Assembly (NCBI GenBank): GCA_005881085.1
Contig: VBGU01000266.1
Coordinates: 1 to 5,123 of the forward strand
Reading direction: 5' to 3'
DNA length: 5,123 nt
From: Chloroflexota bacterium
GTDB taxonomy: Bacteria > Chloroflexota > Limnocylindria > P2-11E
A model generated the notes under the pieces. The model searched no databases and was not told the origin of the DNA. It worked only from the letters and a program-made list of their open reading frames with translations. Shown here one piece after another: positions 1 through 5,123 of the stretch. The translations under genes were made by a program, and so were the position numbers. Position 1 is the first letter of the stretch. Every line of letters begins with the position of its first letter.

Positions 1-531
1 GCTCGCGCTCCGTCACGGCGCGTCTCGGCGCGACCGACGCCACCATCTTCCTCGAAGCCCTGGCGATGCCGCCGCTGCTCGCGATCGTCGGCGCCACCCA
101 CGTGGGCCAGGCGCTCGCGCATCTGGCGAAAGCGGTCGGGTATCGCGTGGTCGTGGCCGACCCGCGCACCGCGCTCGCGAACGCGGAGCGCTTCCCGGCG
201 ATGGAGATCCTCGCGGCGTGGCCAGAAGAGGCGCTCGCGACACTGCGCTTCGGGCCGAGCTCGGCGATCGCGACTTGCCGCTCTGAAGAGCCCCGCGGGG
301 TACATCGGAGCGATCGGCAGCCGGACGACGAACGAAAAGCGCGTCGCGTGGCTGCGGGCGCAGGGAGTGCCGGACCGTGACGTCGCGCGTGTGCACGCGC
401 CGATCGGGCTCGACATCGGCGCGAGCGGCGTCGAGGAGATCGCGCTCGCGATCCTCGCGGAGATCGTCGCGGTCCGCCGCCACCGCAGCGGTCGAAGCCT
501 TTCCGCCGAGTCCGTTGTCGTCGCGCGCTGA
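1..531 (+). pseudogene. xdhC: XdhC/CoxI family molybdenum cofactor insertion protein, 5'-truncated by the window and frame-broken
   Basis: XdhC-family proteins bind mature molybdenum cofactor and deliver it to xanthine dehydrogenase or CO dehydrogenase-type hydroxylases in the cytoplasm. The reading frame enters from the left edge (first full codon at 3). It shows FLEAL, then the Rossmann nucleotide-binding start LAIVGATHVGQALAHLAKA, the strand YRVVVADPR and the segment FGPSSAIAT, ending near 275. From about 274 the homology continues in a different frame (+1 relative to base 1) as LAALKSPAGYIGAIGSRTTN, then RVHAPIGLDIGA and EEIALAILAEIVAVRR, ending at TGA 529-531. Both halves are well conserved. 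The stretch normally between them, with the family's L-T-H-D motif, is absent: roughly ten to twelve codons and not a multiple of three. As written the gene cannot make a full protein. Its 3' end overlaps the nucleotidyltransferase start, as expected of a cotranscribed maturation pair. The family call is secure; whether the break is biological or an assembly error is open. Confidence 0.85.
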
Positions 532-1177
532 CGCCGATCCGCCGCAGATCGCCGGCGTGATCCTTGCGGCCGGGGCAGCACGGCGTTTTGGAGCCCAGAA
601 ACTGCTCGTCCCGCTAGACGGTCGACCGCTCATCCAGCACGTGATCGACGCCGCGAACGCTTCATGCCTTGAGAACATCGTGATCGTGGTCGGCACGAAC
701 GCGGACCACCTCGTCGCCCAGCTGGATCTGGGTCGCACGCGCGTCGTCCACAACCCAGACGCCGCACGCGGCCTGGCGAGCTCGCTCCAGTCGGGCCTGC
801 GCAGCCTCGACCAAAGCCTGCACGGCGCGCTCGTGCTCCTCGGAGATATGCCGGGTGTGACCACTGCGCTGATCGACGAGCTCGTCGCCCGCGGCCAAAA
901 GACCCGGGCATCGGCGGTCACCTCCGTCTGGCGGGGTCGCCGCTCGCCCCCGGTGGTCCTTCACCGGAGCCTTTGGCCGGCGGCGTTCGCGCTCGACGGA
1001 GACATCGGAATGCGCGACGTGCTCGCCGGCCGCAACGACGTCGCCGAGGTCGAGGTCACGCCGGATCTCGGCGCGCTCGATGACATCGACACGCCCGAGG
1101 ATCACCGTCGTCTACGTGTCCGCGACGACACTCCGGTCGCATTCCGTCGCTCAGACGGAAGGTCTTCGGCGCCATAG
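515..1177 (+). CDS. mocA: MocA/MobA-like molybdenum cofactor nucleotidyltransferase
   Basis: This is a cytoplasmic NTP-transferase of the MobA-like (NTP_transf_3) fold, probably attaching CMP to molybdopterin to give the cytosine-dinucleotide cofactor used by xanthine and CO dehydrogenases. Counting from TTG 515 the product has 220 residues. Residues 14-31 carry the nucleotide-binding signature GVILAAGAARRFGAQKLL, with Lys29. GLASSLQSGL follows in mid-protein. Asp111 in LLGDMP is the usual metal-binding position, and the C-terminal DIDTPED spans about residues 190-196. No internal break is visible. The frame is open back to GTG 377, but everything before 515 is shadow of xdhC. TTG 515 gives a short leader (MSSRADADPPQIAG) and a 17-nt overlap with xdhC; GTG 557 would start inside the first strand and is less likely. 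No strong ribosome-binding site is visible, so translational coupling is plausible. MocA rather than MobA (GTP-using) is inferred from the xdhC neighbour. A 22-residue charged tail follows DIDTPED. Confidence 0.85.
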   Translation: MSSRADADPPQIAGVILAAGAARRFGAQKLLVPLDGRPLIQHVIDAANASCLENIVIVVGTNADHLVAQLDLGRTRVVHNPDAARGLASSLQSGLRSLDQSLHGALVLLGDMPGVTTALIDELVARGQKTRASAVTSVWRGRRSPPVVLHRSLWPAAFALDGDIGMRDVLAGRNDVAEVEVTPDLGALDDIDTPEDHRRLRVRDDTPVAFRRSDGRSSAP

Positions 1178-1189
1178 CTTGGCCGCCTC

Positions 1190-2143
1190 GTGGAAGGAAG
1201 GCAGCCTCTATCGCGGAGACAAAAGCTAAGGCGGGTGGCCTCGGCGCTCCTCGCCGTGGCGCTCCTGGGGGGCGGCGCCTATCTCTCGCTCTCGTACGTG
1301 ATCGCCGAGCGCTTCACACATGCGGTGCGCTACCCCGTCGGACGAGCGCCGATGGTCGCCGCGTCGGTCTATGAAGACGTCGCATTCCTAACCGGCGACG
1401 GTCTGACACTGCGCGGCTGGTACTTCCCCACTCAGAGTGACCGCGCCGCGATCATCGTCCACGGCAAGGACAGCAACCGCATCGGCGGCGAGCACCGCAT
1501 GATCGAGAAGCTGGCCGACTTCCTCGTCACGAGTGGATACAGCGTTCTGATCTTCGACCTTCGCGGAAACGGCGATAGCGACGGCGATCGCTTCTCGCTC
1601 GGGTACCTCGAGCGGCGCGACGTCGCGGCCGCTATCGACCACCTGATCGGCCGGGGTTTCCGTGAAGATCGGATCGCGCTTGTCGGCATTTCCATGGGCG
1701 CCGGTACGGTCCTGCAATCTCTCGTTCTCCACCCGAACGTCGGCGCGGTCGTCGCAGACTCCTCGTACGTGGACGCCCGGACGATCGTCACGGAGGATCT
1801 CGAGACCCTCGCCGGCGTGCCCTCATGGTTCACGCCAGGCGTGCTGCTGATGTCGAACCTTGCCTTCGGTCTCGACGGCGAGCAGGTCCGGCCTGTCGAG
1901 GTCGTGCGAGCGCATCCCGAGCGCGCATTCCTATTCATTCATTGCGGCGGCGACAAGCTGATCGCGCCGCACCACGCCTACGAACTTCGCGCCGCGAGCG
2001 CGAATCCAGCGAGCGACCTCTGGATGGCGGCCGTGTGCCAGCACTCCTGGGCTTTCAACACGTACCCGACGGCATACGAAGCGCGTCTCGGCGCGTTCCT
2101 CGAGTCGCAGATCCCAGCGCACGCACCCGCCGCGTCGCACTGA
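1190..2143 (+). CDS. Membrane-anchored alpha/beta hydrolase
   Basis: This is a serine hydrolase of the alpha/beta fold, about 317 residues, resembling the bacterial YqkD/ABHD13-like group. The substrate is unknown; an ester or peptide-like bond is likely. The N-terminus has several Arg/Lys (residues 4-15), then a hydrophobic segment at about 16-38, suggesting one membrane anchor with the enzyme domain outside the cytoplasm. HGKDSNR (91-97) fits the oxyanion region, and FDLRGNGDSDG (122-132) is the typical turn after strand 4. GISMGAG (166-172) holds the nucleophile Ser168. Asp255 in HCGGDKLIAP is the likely acid, and His285 in CQHSWAF the base. GTG 1190 is chosen because it keeps the positive residues ahead of the membrane segment; GTG 1235 would remove them. 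No clear Shine-Dalgarno precedes it. It begins 12 nt after the transferase stop, in the same frame, so it is probably in the same operon. Nothing shows a link to molybdenum enzymes. Confidence 0.85.
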   Translation: MEGRQPLSRRQKLRRVASALLAVALLGGGAYLSLSYVIAERFTHAVRYPVGRAPMVAASVYEDVAFLTGDGLTLRGWYFPTQSDRAAIIVHGKDSNRIGGEHRMIEKLADFLVTSGYSVLIFDLRGNGDSDGDRFSLGYLERRDVAAAIDHLIGRGFREDRIALVGISMGAGTVLQSLVLHPNVGAVVADSSYVDARTIVTEDLETLAGVPSWFTPGVLLMSNLAFGLDGEQVRPVEVVRAHPERAFLFIHCGGDKLIAPHHAYELRAASANPASDLWMAAVCQHSWAFNTYPTAYEARLGAFLESQIPAHAPAASH

Positions 2144-2210
2144 CAAGCGAGCGCACGGACGCCAACGAACATCTCCTCCCGCTTGCCCTGTTTGCCCGCG
2201 ACGGCACCAC

Positions 2211-2220
2211 GTGCTAGCAC
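2211..2220. repeat. 10-bp perfect palindrome GTGCTAGCAC
   Basis: GTGCTAGCAC reads the same on both strands and lies 33 nt before the amidase ATG. It overlaps a possible weak promoter: TTGCCC at 2192-2197, a 17-nt spacer, then TAGCAC at 2215-2220 preceded by an extended TG. If that promoter is real, a regulator bound here would block it. The -10 match is poor (3 of 6), and a palindrome this short can occur by chance, so operator function is only a suggestion. Confidence 0.25.
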
Positions 2221-2237
2221 AGCGCGCGCGAATCACC

Positions 2238-2246
2238 AGGGAGGAG
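2238..2246 (+). promoter_or_regulatory. Strong Shine-Dalgarno sequence of the amidase gene
   Basis: AGGGAGGAG lies 7 nt before ATG 2254, at ideal spacing and with a near-full match to the anti-Shine-Dalgarno sequence. It fixes the amidase start and implies efficient translation. The transferase and hydrolase upstream lack any such site. Confidence 0.85.
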
Positions 2247-2253
2247 CAACGAC

Positions 2254-3985
2254 ATGCGCAGGAACGTGCTCGCGATCCTCACGATCATCCTGCTGGTCCC
2301 ATCCGTCGTCGTCGCACGCACCGCGACGTTCGGCAGCAACTGGGCCACCGCCGCGCCGACCACGTACAACGAGTTCACCGTCGCACAGCTGCAGGCGGAG
2401 ATGGCCGGCGGACGGCTCACCTCGGTGCAGCTCACACAGTTCTACCTCGACCGCATCGCCGCGCTCGACCAGGCCGGGCCGAACGTGAACAGCGTGATCG
2501 AGCTGAACCCCGACGCGCTCAAGCTCGCGCGAACCGCGGACAACCGCCGCGCGCAAGGTAAGGTCATCGGTCCGCTCGACGGAATACCTGTTCTGCTGAA
2601 AGACAACATCGACACCGGCGACAAGATGCAGACCACCGCGGGATCATTCGCGCTCGCCGGCAAGCCCGCGGTTGACGACTCGACGGTCGCCGCGAATCTG
2701 CGCGCCGCCGGCGCCGTCATCCTCGGCAAGACGAACCTCTCGGAATGGGCCAACTTCCGCTCGTTCTTCTCCACGAGTGGGTGGTCGGGCCGCGGCGGCC
2801 TCACCCACAACCCGTACTCGACCGACCGCAACGCCTGCGGCTCGAGCTCAGGCTCGGCGGCGGCCGCGGGGGCGAACTTCGCGGCGATCTCCGTCGGCAC
2901 CGAGACCGACGGGAGCATCGTGTGCCCGGCGAACGTCAGCGCTGTCGTCGGCATCAAACCGACGGTGGGCGTGACGAGCCGGGCGGGTGTCGTCCCGATC
3001 TCGCACACCCAGGACTCCATCGGTTCGCACGCACGGACCGTCGCCGATGCGGCCGCGCTCCTGAACGCCCTCGCGAGCCGCACACCGGACCCGCGCGATG
3101 CCGCCACTTCCGGCGTCCCGCTCGGATGGCAGGGCACGGGGAAAACGCGGCCGGCCCTCCCCGCTGACTACACGGCCTTCGTGAACGCCGACGGTCTCCG
3201 CGGGGCGCGAGTCGGCGTGACGCGACAGGGAATCGACAACGCACCGCCACAGGTCGTCGCGGCGTTCGACAACGCGATCGCCACCATCCGGAGCGCCGGC
3301 GCGACGGTCGTCGACCTCGATGGCGCTGGCTTCACATTCGCCTCGGCCGACGGCGAGTTCCTCGTCCTCGTCTATGACTTCAAGATCGATCTGCAGGAGT
3401 ACTTCGCGACGCGCGTCGGCGTTCCGATGGCGAACAAGACCCTTGCCGACGCGATCGCGTTCAACACCGCGCACGCATCGACCGAGATGCCGTACTTCTT
3501 CCAGGAGATCTTCGAGCTCGCGCAGGCTATGGACACGAGCGGTCCGGACCCGGCGAACAACCCGCAGGCTCCCTTTGGCGGACTGACCTACAACCAGGCC
3601 CTCGCGATCGATCACAACGCCGGCGCCAACGGCATCGACGCGGCTCTGAGTCAGTTCCACCTCGACGCGGTGGTCGCGCCGACCGATAGCCCCGCGTGGA
3701 CACTTCGTCTTCGCGAGCTCCGGCCTCGCCGGAGGCCCCGGCTACCCGATCGTCCAGGTCCCAGCGGCGAACGTCCTTGGGATGCCGATGGGGATCAGCT
3801 TCCTCGGCACCGCGTTCAGCGAGCCGACGCTCATCAAGCTCGCCTCGGGTTTCGAGGCGAGGACCCACGCGCGAACGCAACCGACGTTCACCGGCAACAT
3901 CACGACCCCGAACACGAACGGCACGACGCTGCAGCCGCCCAAGCCGCCGAAGAACGCGATCGGTGTGCGTCCGCATCGCATCTAG
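2254..3985 (+). CDS. Secreted amidase (amidase signature family), C-terminal frame broken near 3700
   Basis: This amidase-signature enzyme hydrolyses a C-N amide bond; the substrate is unknown. ATG 2254 follows a strong ribosome-binding site. Residues 1-21 form a signal peptide (MRRN, hydrophobic core, SVVVA with a V-x-A site), so it is likely exported. The Ser-cisSer-Lys triad is complete: Lys116 in VLLKDNID, Ser197 in CGSSSGS and the nucleophile Ser221 in ETDGSIVCPA; the 24-residue spacing between the serines matches fatty acid amide hydrolase. GIKPTVGVTSRAGVVP and the middle region with EMPYFFQEIFELAQA are typical of secreted bacterial members. The frame holds through LDAVVAPTDSPAW (to 3699). 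Homology then resumes one frame over from about 3701: HFVFASSGLAGGPGYP, GMPMGISFLG and FSEPTLIKLASGFEA, then a Pro/Thr/Asn-rich tail ending at TAG 3983-3985. The usual T-D-L-x-N-G-D stretch between them is missing. Read literally, the first frame runs on to 4050 as Arg-rich nonsense that enters the opposite gene. I treat 3985 as the natural end. It is convergent with the next gene. Confidence 0.88.
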
Positions 3986-4003
3986 TCGCGGGACCCACAC
4001 ACG

Positions 4004-4033
4004 AGAAGGGGAGGACGCGTGTCCTCCCCTTCT
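4004..4033. terminator. Bidirectional intrinsic terminator hairpin
   Basis: The left arm AGAAGGGGAGGAC (4004-4016) is perfectly complementary to the right arm GTCCTCCCCTTCT (4021-4033), closing a GCGT loop. A G-T pair can extend the stem by one. On the + strand it begins 18 nt after the amidase's natural stop and is followed by a pyrimidine run (TCTT) rather than a pure T tract. On the - strand it begins just 2 nt after the TAA of the nitronate monooxygenase gene, with only a weak U tract. The position between two convergent genes and the 13-bp stem make a shared terminator the best reading. Confidence 0.8.
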
Positions 4034-4035
4034 TC

Positions 4036-5013
4036 TTAGCCGCCGACTAGATTGCGTGCGCGGCCGCGGAGGATCGCCTCCGCGTCCCTCGCGAGACGTT
4101 CGACGAGCGCGCCGGCCGGTTCGATCGAATCGATGAGGCCGGCGTCCTCTCCCATGAGCAGCGTGCCCCGGTCGGCGTCGCCTGCGGCCCGCGCGGCCTG
4201 CACCTGGGGGAGGACCTCGCGCCAGCGCCGGCGAAGCTCGCCCTCGCGTCCGAGCCACTCCTCGATGAAACCGTTGCGGCGCACCCGGGCATACGCGCCC
4301 GGCCACACCGTGCCGCTCACGATGTCCGGGATCTCGGTGATGAGCGTGTCGTGGCCATCGCTCTCGACGATCGCGCGCTTGTACCCGTCGGGGAGCGGCG
4401 CCTCGTTCGTCGCGAGGAACCGCGTGCCGAGAAGGACCCCGTCCGCACCGAGGACAAGCGCGGCGGCGATCCCGGCACCGTCGGCGATGCCGCCTGCAAC
4501 AAGGACCGGGATATTCGGGAGCGCGCGGATCACCATGCGCGCGAGCGGCAGCGTTGCCATGACGCCGACGTGCCCGCCACCCTCGGTTCCCTGCGCGACA
4601 ACAACGTCCGCGCCGGCTTCGGCCGCGCGCTTGGCCTCATCGAGCGTGTCGGCCTGATGCATGTGCAGGGCGCCGCTCGCGTGGACGCGGTCGGCGAAGG
4701 CGCGCAGGTCGTAATCGGGACGCCGCCAGGCGGTCGCGATCGCGCGTGGACGGCACGCGAAGATCGCGTCGATCTGCTCGGTCGACACTCCGAAGAGCAG
4801 CGCGTTCAATCCAAACGGGGCGCTGGTCAAAGAGCGGATGCGCTCGCAGCTCGCGCGGATCTCCTCGGGCGTCATCGAGGAGATGCCAAGGATCCCGAGA
4901 CCCCCGGCCCCGCTCACCGCGCCAACGACCTCCGCCGCGGTAGCGCGGGACATGCCGCCGAGAACGATCGGATGGCGGATACCGAGCCGGTCGGTCAGTC
5001 GTGTCTTGATCAC
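4036..5013 (-). CDS. Nitronate monooxygenase family protein (FMN-dependent)
   Basis: This is a flavoprotein of the nitronate monooxygenase (2-nitropropane dioxygenase) family, a TIM barrel with FMN. Such enzymes oxidise alkyl nitronates such as propionate 3-nitronate to carbonyl compounds and nitrite; many family members have untested substrates. The 325-residue length is normal and no break is visible. Features in order: LGIRHPIVLGGMSRATAAE (10-28), AVSGAGGLGILG (32-43), FGLNALLFG (67-75), HMHQADTLDEA (117-127), VVVAQGTEGGGHVG (137-150) with the probable catalytic base His148, LVAGGIADGAGIAAAL (171-186) and DGVLLGTRFLAT (191-202) for FMN phosphate binding. IVESDGHDTLITEIPD (215-230) and WPGAYARVRRN mark the larger subgroup with a long C-terminal helical part. 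GTG 5011-5013 is the only in-frame start that fits; a stop lies upstream at 5056-5058. No good Shine-Dalgarno is present. The cytoplasmic location is inferred from the absence of a signal peptide. The gene is transcribed towards the amidase and away from the gene at the right edge. Confidence 0.9.
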   Translation of the reverse strand: MIKTRLTDRLGIRHPIVLGGMSRATAAEVVGAVSGAGGLGILGISSMTPEEIRASCERIRSLTSAPFGLNALLFGVSTEQIDAIFACRPRAIATAWRRPDYDLRAFADRVHASGALHMHQADTLDEAKRAAEAGADVVVAQGTEGGGHVGVMATLPLARMVIRALPNIPVLVAGGIADGAGIAAALVLGADGVLLGTRFLATNEAPLPDGYKRAIVESDGHDTLITEIPDIVSGTVWPGAYARVRRNGFIEEWLGREGELRRRWREVLPQVQAARAAGDADRGTLLMGEDAGLIDSIEPAGALVERLARDAEAILRGRARNLVGG

Positions 5014-5037
5014 CGTAAGTGCGTCATCCCAAACCGG

Positions 5038-5045
5038 CCTATATT
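5038..5045. promoter_or_regulatory. Possible overlapping divergent -10 elements
   Basis: In the 60-nt gap between two divergent genes the only AT-rich spot is CCTATATT. On the + strand TATATT (5040-5045) matches the -10 consensus at five of six bases and would start a transcript about 20 nt before ATG 5074. On the - strand TATAGG (5043-5038) matches four of six and would give a short leader for the nitronate monooxygenase gene. Neither has a recognisable -35 at normal spacing, so this is a suggestion from position and composition. Confidence 0.35.
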
Positions 5046-5060
5046 CGCGCGGTCGTCAAA

Positions 5061-5067
5061 GGGGAGG
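5061..5067 (+). promoter_or_regulatory. Shine-Dalgarno sequence of the right-edge gene
   Basis: GGGGAGG sits 6 nt before ATG 5074 and is preceded by AAA. The match and spacing are good, and this is the main reason for calling a gene start so close to the window's end. Confidence 0.75.
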
Positions 5068-5073
5068 CACAGC

Positions 5074-5123
5074 ATGCGCAAAGAGCTCGCGCGCTCTTTC
5101 ACTCTCGCGATTGTGTCAGCACT
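5074..5123 (+). CDS. Start of a probably exported protein, cut by the window edge
   Basis: ATG 5074 follows a strong ribosome-binding site. Only 16 full codons are visible: MRKELARSFTLAIVSA, with a further codon beginning CT. Three basic residues (Arg2, Lys3, Arg7) followed by a hydrophobic run look like the beginning of a signal peptide or an N-terminal membrane segment. Nothing can be said about function. The gene is divergent from the nitronate monooxygenase gene and probably has its own promoter in the gap between them. Confidence 0.6.
   Translation, partial: MRKELARSFTLAIVSA

Noticed and set aside
265..295. Programmed frameshift or translational bypass joining the two xdhC halves
   Set aside because: No slippery heptamer or obvious stimulatory hairpin is seen, and recoding would not restore the conserved residues that appear to be missing. 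The same reasoning applies to the amidase break.
377..514. Extended N-terminus for the nucleotidyltransferase from GTG 377
   Set aside because: The extra residues are Ser/Arg-rich, resemble no domain and lie over the conserved 3' part of xdhC in another frame.
13..921. Long open frame on the - strand (302 codons) opposite xdhC and mocA
   Set aside because: Its translation is Arg/Ser/Ala-rich with no recognisable domain, and it is antisense to two clearly conserved genes. Long antisense frames are normal in GC-rich DNA.
1175..1192. Stop-codon readthrough fusing the nucleotidyltransferase and hydrolase
   Set aside because: They share a frame across one TAG, but a normal GTG start follows and both proteins have complete, ordinary domain limits.
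2848..3660. Open frame on the - strand (270 codons) opposite the amidase
   Set aside because: Low-complexity Arg/Asp/Val composition, no motif, and fully antisense to the amidase core.
3527..4306. Open frame on the - strand spanning the amidase end, the terminator and part of the nitronate monooxygenase gene
   Set aside because: Arg/Gly-rich, out of frame with the real - strand gene and passing through the terminator hairpin; a composition artefact.
1..5123. CRISPR array, tRNA or rRNA genes, insertion sequence or phage integration site
   Set aside because: Reading both strands I found no regularly spaced repeats, no tRNA-like cloverleaf ends, no transposase and no terminal inverted repeats.

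Overview
The window is GC-rich bacterial DNA. Codons end mostly in G or C, GTG and TTG starts are used beside ATG, and ribosome-binding sites are strong where present. A molybdenum-hydroxylase maturation pair, a secreted amidase and a nitronate-monooxygenase-like protein would fit a soil or sediment Chloroflexota or Actinobacteriota organism. That is a guess from gene content and composition; no marker gene confirms it.

Layout, left to right. (1) Positions 1-531, + strand: the 3' part of an XdhC/CoxI-family gene. Its reading frame is broken near 272-289, where a conserved segment seems to be missing. (2) Positions 515-1177, +: a complete MobA/MocA-like nucleotidyltransferase overlapping the end of xdhC. 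(3) Positions 1190-2143, +: a membrane-anchored alpha/beta hydrolase, 12 nt after the transferase. These three look like one transcription unit whose beginning lies outside the window. (4) Positions 2144-2253: a short gap with a 10-bp palindrome and a strong Shine-Dalgarno sequence. (5) Positions 2254-3985, +: a secreted amidase-signature enzyme with its whole catalytic triad. Its frame breaks at about 3697-3703, so the natural C-terminus is read from another frame. (6) Positions 4004-4033: a near-perfect hairpin that can end transcription from both sides. (7) Positions 4036-5013, - strand: a complete nitronate monooxygenase family protein. (8) Positions 5014-5073: a divergent intergenic region. 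(9) Position 5074 to the end, +: the first 16 codons of a probably exported protein.

XdhC and MocA proteins work together. MocA-type enzymes attach CMP to molybdopterin, and XdhC-type proteins bind the mature cofactor and load it into xanthine dehydrogenase or CO dehydrogenase-like enzymes. The structural genes of such an enzyme are therefore likely to lie just upstream. The hydrolase, amidase and nitronate monooxygenase have no clear pathway link to that pair or to each other.

I do not see a new biological system here. The most notable observation is that two unrelated genes (xdhC and the amidase) each carry a small out-of-frame loss exactly at a conserved motif, while the flanking sequence on both sides is well preserved. 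Either both genes are very recent pseudogenes, or the assembly has small systematic deletions.
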